Assembly (NCBI RefSeq): GCF_022410535.1
Contig: NZ_JAKNBL010000014.1
Coordinates: 1 to 64,000, forward strand
From: Pelotomaculum terephthalicicum JT
GTDB taxonomy: Bacteria > Bacillota > Desulfotomaculia > Desulfotomaculales > Pelotomaculaceae
Reading direction: 5' to 3'
Length of the DNA: 64,000 nucleotides
Shown: positions 8,687-15,547 of the stretch, piece after piece
How the letters are laid out: every line of letters begins with the position of its first letter
How positions within the stretch are numbered: position 1 is the stretch's first letter
Notes under the pieces: generated by a model
What the model saw: only the letters and a program-made list of their open reading frames with translations
What the model was told of the DNA's origin: nothing
The model's database searches: none
Position numbers and translations under genes: made by a program

Positions 8687-10251
8687 GTGCGCTATGGAAT
8701 GCCGTTCTAACAGCATCACTTTATGGCGGAGTTGTCGGGCTTATACTACTTGCAGTCAAACAGGCACTATTCGGTAAAATCAGCGCAAAATGGCAGCTTG
8801 GCTTGTGGATGATTCTTATACTAAAATTGGTTATCCCTATTGGCCCATCAAGCGAATTAAGCCTGTTTAATTGGATACCACAACACCCCGTTACGCCGAT
8901 TGTTTCCTATACGCCGCCTGTATCCATCCCCGACGACATTATCACACATGAAAACGTGATGCAAACAACCCCAGAATTGGTGGTTGAATATCCATCACCA
9001 AAATCCGACACCCCTATAATATCGGTGTTGCCATATGTGTGGTTGGGCGGCGCAATGCTCACATTATGCTGGTTCTTTCTCGGTTCACTATTCTTGCGCC
9101 GAAAACTTAGGACATCAAGCCATGCTGCCGATAGCCGGATTATAAGAATATTCCATCAATGCGCAGATGAATTGAATCTCCGGCGCATGCCTGATATCAT
9201 AACACAAGATACTGTAAAAACACCGTCGTTGTTCGGTCTGTTACGACCGGTGATTCTGCTTGGCGAAAACATCAATGACATGAACGATGAGCATATACGG
9301 TATATATTGTTACATGAACTATTGCACTATAAACGCCGCGATAATATTCTTAACATCTTACTCGTCGTTTTACAATCAATACACTGGTTCAATCCCGTTC
9401 TCTGGTTCTGCTTTTATAAAATACGAGAGGATATGGAGCAAGCGAACGACCATGCCACTTTACACTATATCAACTCTACGGAACATACATACTACGCCGA
9501 TGCGCTTTTAGCGGTACTTAGATATGTGTCTTGGTTATCGCCACCTCTTTTGAACGCAATAGGCAGTAAGAAAGTTTTGACAAGGAGGATTCAGATGATT
9601 AAGCTAAATGGATTACTAAATCGGAGAAAAAGAGTTATTTCAACATTATGTATTGTTCTTGGTGCATCTTTATGTGCGGTCTTGTTAACCGGAGCGATGG
9701 AGAAATCGATTTTTGATTCCACAGTACTCAATGAACAGGACTATATAGTGCCGCAAACGGATGATAGCCTACAATCGTCTGTTGATTTATCGGGTGAAGA
9801 ATCTTCCTCGCCGGAAATGAGTGCGCCAAACGATAGCAATATCGACGGGAAATATCTGTGGCCTGTAACGGGGTATAATCATATTTCCGCTGCATATGGT
9901 TCATCCATGCATCCCATAAAGAAGGAAATGGTGTTTCATAACGGGATTGATATTCCGGCACCTGAAGGCACACCTGTACTTGCCGCCGATAAGGGAACAG
10001 TCGTCGAGATAGGAGATAATGAAACAGATGGTAATTATGTCATTTTGAATCACGGCGGCGATATTCAGACTTTTTACTCGCAATTGTTTGGATTTGCAGA
10101 AGGACTTGCAGAGGGCGATACCGTGCAACAAGGCGACGTTATCGGCTATGTTGGCTCGACCGGCGAATCAACAGGCAATCATCTACACTTTGAGTTGAGC
10201 GTCGATGGTGAGAGTGTTAACCCGACGAGCGTTTTTGCATCGGAGGATTGA
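8683..10251 (+). CDS. M56 (BlaR1-like) sensor protease fused to an M23 domain
   Basis: Membrane metalloprotease, 522 aa. Predicted membrane segments near residues 5-27, 37-53, 115-138 and 310-330 frame the cytoplasmic M56 zinc site HELLHYKRRDN at about 211-221. In BlaR1/MecR1 the extracellular C-terminus is a penicillin-binding sensor. Here it is a LytM/M23 domain (about 388-518) with the zinc motifs HNGIDIP and HLHFE, so it could recognise or cut peptidoglycan peptides. BlaI is encoded immediately upstream with a 4-nt overlap, indicating signal transduction by cleaving the repressor. Such M56-M23 fusions may occur elsewhere in Clostridia. Confidence 0.88.
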   Translation: MSALWNAVLTASLYGGVVGLILLAVKQALFGKISAKWQLGLWMILILKLVIPIGPSSELSLFNWIPQHPVTPIVSYTPPVSIPDDIITHENVMQTTPELVVEYPSPKSDTPIISVLPYVWLGGAMLTLCWFFLGSLFLRRKLRTSSHAADSRIIRIFHQCADELNLRRMPDIITQDTVKTPSLFGLLRPVILLGENINDMNDEHIRYILLHELLHYKRRDNILNILLVVLQSIHWFNPVLWFCFYKIREDMEQANDHATLHYINSTEHTYYADALLAVLRYVSWLSPPLLNAIGSKKVLTRRIQMIKLNGLLNRRKRVISTLCIVLGASLCAVLLTGAMEKSIFDSTVLNEQDYIVPQTDDSLQSSVDLSGEESSSPEMSAPNDSNIDGKYLWPVTGYNHISAAYGSSMHPIKKEMVFHNGIDIPAPEGTPVLAADKGTVVEIGDNETDGNYVILNHGGDIQTFYSQLFGFAEGLAEGDTVQQGDVIGYVGSTGESTGNHLHFELSVDGESVNPTSVFASED

Positions 10252-10334
10252 TTTTTCCGCAGTGTCACGGATGGTGTGTTTACCTAATAACCATTCTTGG
10301 AGACATTCTGGCGACGTGGTAGTTGTTAAATATG

Positions 10335-10371
10335 TGTGGGTTCCGTGAAAATGCGGAGCCCACATTTTTTT
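10335..10371 (+). terminator. Intrinsic terminator of the BlaI-M56 operon
   Basis: Stem TGTGGGTTCCG (10335-10345) with CGGAGCCCACA (10354-10364), one G-T pair, 8-nt loop, then seven T residues. Confidence 0.9.
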
Positions 10372-10390
10372 ATGGACTACCCACAACTAT

Positions 10391-10472
10391 ATTTTACGGC
10401 AAAAAACGGCTTCTGGCATCTGCCAATCGCCGCCTTTTGCTGTTTTTGGGGCTGTTAGTGCAACAGCCCCTT
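10391..10472 (+). repeat. 82-bp palindromic repeat, copy 2
   Basis: Near-identical to 5397-5479 (two G-to-A differences and one T deletion). The second hairpin (GGGGCTGTT/AACAGCCCC) is followed here by TTTTT, so it could end plus-strand transcription. It lies just downstream of the minus-strand SleB-like gene. Confidence 0.75.
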
Positions 10473-10482
10473 TTTAAATGAT

Positions 10483-10965
10483 TTAGTAGCCTGCAACTCT
10501 GAAGAAAGTATGGTCTTGAAGAACAACCTTTTCGACTACATTTTTCCAACCAGTGCCGAAACCATTGTATTGTTCTACACCCTCGCTTATCCTGGAATGG
10601 TTGTTATAATAAGTATTTGTGTTGAACCATAAGCAAGTCCCAATGGGGTTATACTGGGTAGTATGGTTTTGCGCAATATATAAGCTAGAAGTCCATCCAT
10701 ACTCAGTGGTATTAGGGCAACGAGCAGCATAAGTATACATTCCTGCAAAACCGCCTGACAATATTACTCCTGCAAATGTATTTCCCCCAAATTCAGATAA
10801 GTTCTTTGCAATACGGTTTTTGACAACCCAGCAGACACCTTGCCTTCCCACATATTCTTGGTTCCCTGCCTCTGAATACATAACTCGGGCCAGTAGATCA
10901 ACGCTATCTTTCCCATTAAATTCCGATAGTCCGGATTGATCTGTTAAACAATCACCATAGGCCAT
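10483..10965 (-). CDS. SleB-like cell wall hydrolase (Hydrolase_2)
   Basis: A 160-residue protein made almost wholly of the Hydrolase_2 domain of SleB/CwlJ-type spore-cortex and cell-wall hydrolases. The family core is DLLARVMYSEAGNQEYVGRQ, with the catalytic glutamate expected in YSEAG, followed by VCWVVKNRI and FAGVILSGGFAG. I placed the start at the ATG at 10965, 9 nt after AAAGGGG; the longer frame to 11007 lacks a site. No signal peptide is visible. Expression is predicted from the TTTACA-N16-CTCTTT promoter at 11017-11044, shared with the DUF1906 gene and the sigma gene, which suggests envelope remodelling or release of a cytoplasmic product. Confidence 0.85.
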   Translation of the reverse strand: MAYGDCLTDQSGLSEFNGKDSVDLLARVMYSEAGNQEYVGRQGVCWVVKNRIAKNLSEFGGNTFAGVILSGGFAGMYTYAARCPNTTEYGWTSSLYIAQNHTTQYNPIGTCLWFNTNTYYNNHSRISEGVEQYNGFGTGWKNVVEKVVLQDHTFFRVAGY

Positions 10966-11016
10966 TTTAAATTCCCCTTTCCAACTTTTTTTAACACATG
11001 CATGCATTTGTTAAAT

Positions 11017-11044
11017 AAAGAGAAAGGGAAGTCTTATTTGTAAA
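11017..11044 (-). promoter_or_regulatory. TTTACA-N16-CTCTTT promoter of the SleB-like gene
   Basis: Minus-strand TTTACA (11039-11044), 16-nt spacer, CTCTTT (11017-11022), about 50 nt before the chosen start codon. A perfect match to the promoter at 11830. Confidence 0.7.
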
Positions 11045-11232
11045 CCTGGCATCATAATTTTTTATCAGTATCTTCGATTTTTACGAGGACATCTTTCAAA
11101 TGGTATTTCCTAATGCAACAGCAAGTATAAATATTTTTTAGCAAATACCTGTAAATACGGACTCAAAACTTTTTTTGTAATCGCTCAATAGAATGCCGCT
11201 TACATTTTGCTTCAAATGAGACAGTATATAAG

Positions 11233-11805
11233 CTAGAAAATAAAAGTTCTTTTGTCCTCCTGTGTAATGCTTGTTTGCAACCATTTTTCTAATTTTTGCA
11301 AAGCTCGTTTTTTCGTCTGATTGACTGCTTGTCTACTAATTCCATAAATATCTGCGGTTTCGGTTACGGTATAGTCCAATAGATAGATCATTTTAATTAT
11401 TGATAATTCAGATTGGGTCAGCAATTTTTCAAAACCTGTTATTTCAAGTTTTAAATATGGGTCAGAGGTAGTTGACGCAGCTTCAGCATAATAAAGTTGA
11501 CCCTCACTAAGGGCCGAATATGGTATATAATTGCGAAGTTTCTTTAAGGATATTAGCCTTCTTATATAGCTGCTGCGGATAGATGTGCATATGTAGGAAA
11601 CGAGGAATTTTTCGTTTGGTCCGCGTATACGATCAAGCCGAATATTATGGAGAAGCTCGATAAAATCTAAAAGAAGGTCGTTATATGCATCGTCATAATA
11701 AAGCTTTTTGGCATATTTTTTTAATAACGGGTTGAATTTCTTTATGAGCGTTAAAGTTGCCTCGCTATCGCCTGCCTGTGATTGGTTAATCAGTTCCTCA
11801 ATCAT
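11233..11805 (-). CDS. Sigma-70-family factor of the TcdR/BotR/UviA-like group
   Basis: A 190-residue alternative sigma factor. The N-terminal half has the region-2-like pattern of clostridial toxin/bacteriocin sigma factors (NPLLKKYAKKLYYDDAYNDL, then LDFIELLHNIRLD), and the C-terminal half is a region-4 helix-turn-helix (LDYTVTETADIYGISRQAV, NQTKKRALQKLEKWL). I use the ATG at 11805, with AGGGTGG 9 nt upstream, rather than the in-frame GTG at 11817. No anti-sigma gene is adjacent. Its own promoter (11830-11857) carries the same boxes as those before three or four other genes here, so positive autoregulation is likely, as known for TcdR and BotR. The group assignment is by pattern memory, not a search. 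Confidence 0.82.
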   Translation of the reverse strand: MIEELINQSQAGDSEATLTLIKKFNPLLKKYAKKLYYDDAYNDLLLDFIELLHNIRLDRIRGPNEKFLVSYICTSIRSSYIRRLISLKKLRNYIPYSALSEGQLYYAEAASTTSDPYLKLEITGFEKLLTQSELSIIKMIYLLDYTVTETADIYGISRQAVNQTKKRALQKLEKWLQTSITQEDKRTFIF

Positions 11806-11829
11806 TAGGCATACCACCCTTCGACTGCT

Positions 11830-11857
11830 AAAGAGATGGAATGCCTGATTTTGTAAA
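11830..11857 (-). promoter_or_regulatory. TTTACA-N16-CTCTTT promoter of the sigma-factor gene
   Basis: Minus-strand TTTACA (11852-11857), 16-nt spacer, CTCTTT (11830-11835), 25 nt before the chosen ATG. It implies autoregulation. Confidence 0.7.
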
Positions 11858-12514
11858 CATTAAAAATATTTTTTTTGCATCAGTTTCACCTTCCCAAATA
11901 GAAAAAAGAACAGGAAATGCAGCAAATAAACTGCTTATCCTGCCCTGTTACATTCTTTTTGGAGAGATGATGCTTTTCTATATTTTAGGGAAAGCAATTC
12001 ATTGCTAGCAATAAATAAAAAGGGTTGATTTTATTTGGCATAAATAGAATCACTCCGCACTTGATTTTGTTGGCATGGTTATTAATGCCAAAATTTTCCT
12101 TTGTGTATTTAAAAGACAATTTAATAAAGATTTTGCAACACTTCATTTTTAAATTTTTATCCCACTGCAAAAGGGGTTGCCTGATAATTCTCCGGATCAT
12201 TGCGGTTGGCATGGCCAAAGGCAAAAAAGCCCGACTGGAAAAAATAATCGGGCGCGGAAGCGTGTATTTCTTAATGAGTGATGTGTGTATGTAATCTCAT
12301 GGCCGTAAGAGTCCCGTAAAACGTCAAGGCTTTTTGATAGAGCAGAAGCAGATTATCAAAAAAATAGACACTGCATCCTCCCTAGGCCGCCGTGTCCGGA
12401 AATATTTTGCCTGTGCCATTGATATAATAGGATTTATAAAACTACACAGTGTATGACACCACATCGTTTAGATTTTGTGATGCGCATTGTAAAATGACAA
12501 AGGGTGATATGACT
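11858..12514. other. AT-rich gene-free region with hairpins
   Basis: No convincing gene in about 650 nt. Hairpins are visible at 11911-11942 (CAGGA..GCAG with CTGC..TCCTG, followed by TTCTTTTT) and 12071-12090 (TGGCAT/ATGCCA). A minus-strand terminator-like stem (GCCCGA/TCGGGC then a T-run) lies at about 12222-12253. An open frame at about 12300-12453 resembles nothing known. This is the compositional boundary between the AT-rich left region and the ICE core. Confidence 0.4.
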
Positions 12515-12874
12515 ATGTCAATGCGCAACACAAAAAAGTTATATGATTTTAAGGCTTTCGGTCAAGTCATAAAATCAGCACGGGAAAACAAAGGATGGAC
12601 ACGAGAGGTATTAGCCGGAAAAGTTAATCTTGCCCCTAGGTACATCATGTCAATTGAGAACAAGGGACAGCACCCGAGTTTTCAGGTTTTTTATGAGCTT
12701 GTCACTCTTTTCAATATTTCGGTAGACCAGTTTTTCTTTCCTGATACCGGGGCTGAAAAAAGCACACGCCGCAGACAGCTTGAAAAACAATTGGACGAAT
12801 TGGACGACAAAGACCTTATCATCATAGAGGCTACCGCAAAGGGAATAATCAAAACAAAGGAAGCGGAAAAATAA
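12515..12874 (+). CDS. XRE-family helix-turn-helix regulator
   Basis: A DNA-binding protein of about 119 residues. It starts MSMRNTKKLYDFKAFG, followed by a Cro/C1-type HTH (IKSARENKGWTREVLAGKVN, then APRYIMSIENKGQHPS) and a C-terminal charged helix (QLEKQLDELDDKDL) probably used for dimerisation. The ATG at 12515 is 10 nt after AAAGGG; other in-frame starts exist at 12449 (GTG) and 12509. It is the only plus-strand gene at this border and is divergent in sense from the transfer operon, whose terminator it faces. Homologous small regulators in Tn1549-like elements sit close to the transfer genes; control of the element is plausible but unproven. Confidence 0.85.
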   Translation: MSMRNTKKLYDFKAFGQVIKSARENKGWTREVLAGKVNLAPRYIMSIENKGQHPSFQVFYELVTLFNISVDQFFFPDTGAEKSTRRRQLEKQLDELDDKDLIIIEATAKGIIKTKEAEK

Positions 12875-12953
12875 AAGACCTCCGCTTCCTTTGCTGTCAG
12901 CCTAGAAAAGCTCACCGGCAACCGATGGGCTTTTATAGACAGACAAAATAAAA

Positions 12954-12990
12954 AGGCCCGCCATGGGGCAAGCGCTCCCGTGGCGGGCCT
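12954..12990 (-). terminator. Terminator at the end of the transfer operon
   Basis: Stem AGGCCCGCCATGGG/CCCGTGGCGGGCCT (one G-T pair), 9-nt loop; on the minus strand it is followed by TTTTTATTTT. It ends the long operon whose last gene stops at 13048. A weaker stem at 12906-12934 serves the plus-strand regulator gene. Confidence 0.9.
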
Positions 12991-13047
12991 ACCCGAAACA
13001 GGATTTTGACGTTTCGTTTCCAGTCTACAGCGCAAGTCAGACAATCC

Positions 13048-15039
13048 TTACCATGCCGCCGTATAATTGGAGAAGTACAGCAGGGGGTCAACCCTTGTAC
13101 CGTCGATAAAAATTTCAAAGTGCAGGTGCGGGCCTGTGGACAGTCCCGTGCTGCCCACGAAGCCGATGGTCTGGCCCTGCTTCACCGTCTGCCCGGTGCT
13201 GGCGCTCATTTGGCTCATGTGGGCGTAAAGGGTCATATTGCCGTTGCCGTGGTCAATGATGAGATAGTTTCCATAGCCGCCCGCGTCGTAAGCGGCGGTT
13301 GTGACCACGCCGTCCGCAACAGCCAAGATCGCCGTTCCGTATCCCGCCCCGATGTCAATGCCGCTGTGGGTTTTGTAGACGCCCAGGATGGGGTGCAGCC
13401 TGGTGCCAAAAAAGGAAGTTACATAGTCGCTGGCGGCGCTGGGCCAGATATAAAGGCCCTCCGCAATAACCTCCGTCCCGTCCCCCAGGTGTCTGAAACC
13501 CGTGATCAGGGCTATAAAATACTGGTCATAGTCGCCGCTCAGAAGGTCCTCCAGTACTTCCCTCTGGTCGCCGTTAAAGCGGTAGATTTCCGCCTGCTCC
13601 CCTGCGGTTCGCTGGGTGATGATGATATGCAGAATGCGCTCGTACCACGTTCCCCCGTCGCTGTCGGTATGTGCCACGGTTTCTATCCAGTGGTCAATCT
13701 CCGTCATATCCCAAAACACTTCCCGGATGAGGTCAACACGGGTCTGGTCGATGGTGACAACATCCGTGCCGTCGTCGGTCAGGGCGGTTTTAACGGCGAA
13801 CACGGCCAGAATATCTATCCAGATATTGCCCCGGCTGCCGCCGGTGCCGACGTACTGAACATCCAGCGTGTCCCAGGTGTTGTCGTTCTTGATTTCCTCT
13901 ATCCGCTGGTTGTATTCCTCATTCACTTCCTGTATCACCACGGAGACGGGCGTTACTCCCGCGTCCTTGTTCTCATCGGAAAAGAGAAGGCCAAAGGGAG
14001 ACGCGAATAGGGCGGACACGGCGATAATAATCAGGAACAGGGCAAGGACGGCTCCGCCTGAGCCCACCACGGCGATCAGTCCTTTGGTCAGCGCGGCGGC
14101 GGTTTTGACGGTCAGCTTTGCCATATGAATCGTGAGTTTGGCGGCGGCCCTTGCTGTCTGCGCTGACCGTTGCGCCGCTTTAGCGGTGGTCTGTGCGGTT
14201 TTAGCCGCCGTTTGAGAGGTTCTTACCCCGGTCTTGGCAGTTTGCCCGGCGGTCTTAACCGATTTTTGCGCCGTTTTAATGGTGCCCTTGGCAGTTTCCT
14301 TTACCGCTTTGCTGCCGGACCGGGCAGATTGCCGGACGGTGCGGCCAGTGCCGCCGATGCCAGTTTGAGCGGTATGCCGTGTCATATTTCCGCCTGATCT
14401 GAACACGGGACTTGGGATGGCCTGCGCGGTTTTGGCTTCCGCCGCCTGAATTTCTCTGTTTTGGGTAAACCGTGCCTTTGCCCGGCTCTGAACAAACCGG
14501 CGTTTAGCCAACTCGTTGGGCTTGGCCAAGGTATATTTTCGTTTGCTCCTTTCCTTTGCTTTGAATGGGGCGGCTTTTCGTTGGGCCGATTGTTTGGCCT
14601 GCGCGGGAGCGGGGTACTGCTCTGGTGCTTTTCCGGCCTTGGTCGAGGCAATTTGCTTTCCCTGGGAAGCGGCGCTTTGGCGTGTTGGGGGACGCCCGGC
14701 TTTGGAAGGGGAGGAGGTCTGCTCCGCCGCATGACCGTCGTCGGCGGCGTGATGGCTGTCCGAAGGAGGATTGCGGCGTTCCTTAATTTTTTGAACCGTC
14801 TTTTTGCCCTGACGCCCCATCGTGTGAACAGCTTCATTGCCGACCATTTCCGCGCTTTCCTTTGCCTTATCCTCGGCATACGCCAGATAGCTGTCGTGTT
14901 CCGGCTCCTGCGTCCGCTCGGCCCGCTCCTTGGTCCGGATAAAAGCGTTTTTCGCCCTGCGGGTCACATCGAGGCTTTTGTCCAGCGTCTTAATATCCTT
15001 GACGGTGGCTTTGGTCTTGATGTCTTTCAACGCGCCCAC
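13048..15039 (-). CDS. Conjugation-associated M23 peptidase, membrane anchored
   Basis: Peptidoglycan hydrolase thought to open the wall for the transfer channel, standing where Tn1549-like elements usually carry a CHAP or NlpC/P60 lytic protein. Of 663 residues, 1-215 are charged and Gln/Ala/Lys rich, 215-315 are a repetitive Thr-Ala-Lys segment, a membrane helix lies at about 318-345, then a spacer domain, then LytM/M23 at about 542-655 with zinc motifs HSGIDIG (near 558) and HLHFE (near 636). The long basic N-terminus would be cytoplasmic. It starts at the ATG after AGGAGGTGGG. It is the last gene of the operon, followed by a strong terminator. Confidence 0.88.
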   Translation of the reverse strand: MGALKDIKTKATVKDIKTLDKSLDVTRRAKNAFIRTKERAERTQEPEHDSYLAYAEDKAKESAEMVGNEAVHTMGRQGKKTVQKIKERRNPPSDSHHAADDGHAAEQTSSPSKAGRPPTRQSAASQGKQIASTKAGKAPEQYPAPAQAKQSAQRKAAPFKAKERSKRKYTLAKPNELAKRRFVQSRAKARFTQNREIQAAEAKTAQAIPSPVFRSGGNMTRHTAQTGIGGTGRTVRQSARSGSKAVKETAKGTIKTAQKSVKTAGQTAKTGVRTSQTAAKTAQTTAKAAQRSAQTARAAAKLTIHMAKLTVKTAAALTKGLIAVVGSGGAVLALFLIIIAVSALFASPFGLLFSDENKDAGVTPVSVVIQEVNEEYNQRIEEIKNDNTWDTLDVQYVGTGGSRGNIWIDILAVFAVKTALTDDGTDVVTIDQTRVDLIREVFWDMTEIDHWIETVAHTDSDGGTWYERILHIIITQRTAGEQAEIYRFNGDQREVLEDLLSGDYDQYFIALITGFRHLGDGTEVIAEGLYIWPSAASDYVTSFFGTRLHPILGVYKTHSGIDIGAGYGTAILAVADGVVTTAAYDAGGYGNYLIIDHGNGNMTLYAHMSQMSASTGQTVKQGQTIGFVGSTGLSTGPHLHFEIFIDGTRVDPLLYFSNYTAAW

Positions 15040-15063
15040 CTCCTTTCGGTGTTTCGCTGGTTG

Positions 15064-15471
15064 TTACCGCGCTTTTTCGTAAAGCTGGGGCACGGTGCGT
15101 TCCAAGCTCCGGCAATATTCGGGATAGCGAAGCCGGATGGCTTCAAAAAAGTAGGGGGCAAAGCCGCAGTCAAACAGCTCGTAGGGAGTGGAACGGTTTT
15201 CTTTTCCTTCCTCTGTCCAGCCGTTCCAGAGGTTGAAGGCCAGGCGGCACAGGCGGCGGGTTCCGCCCGTCTGCCACGCCGCCGCAAGACCCTCCGGTCT
15301 GATGCCGTCCTCGTTAAAATCAAAGAGGGTATGGATATTACACCTCGTTTCCGGGCAGATGCCCATTGCGTAAAAAAACGCCTGGTGATAGGGGTCATTA
15401 TTGTGGGTTTTGGCCAGCATTTCGCTAAAAAAAGCCTTGTGTTCCCTGTCTGCAAACCGGATAGATTCCAT
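15064..15471 (-). CDS. DUF6075-like conserved ICE protein
   Basis: A 135-residue soluble protein starting MESIRFADREHKAFF, with Trp-rich LAFNLWNGW and a YELFDCGFAPYFFEAIR segment. It belongs to a conserved family (DUF6075) found between the VirB4 and lytic genes of clostridial conjugative elements; I know of no assigned function. The ATG at 15471 is preferred because GGAGG lies 8 nt upstream. No membrane segment or signal peptide. It follows VirB4 by about 75 nt in the same operon. Confidence 0.7.
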   Translation of the reverse strand: MESIRFADREHKAFFSEMLAKTHNNDPYHQAFFYAMGICPETRCNIHTLFDFNEDGIRPEGLAAAWQTGGTRRLCRLAFNLWNGWTEEGKENRSTPYELFDCGFAPYFFEAIRLRYPEYCRSLERTVPQLYEKAR

Positions 15472-15547
15472 TGTGTTTTCCTCCTTCAAAACAAATGAAC
15501 GGCTGGCCGGGAAATTACGGCCAGCCGTTGGTGCTTGGCGGCCTGAT

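Noticed and set aside
1-12990. Left attachment site or integrase gene
   Set aside because: No second copy of the tRNA core and no recombinase frame was seen, so the left end of the element cannot be placed here.
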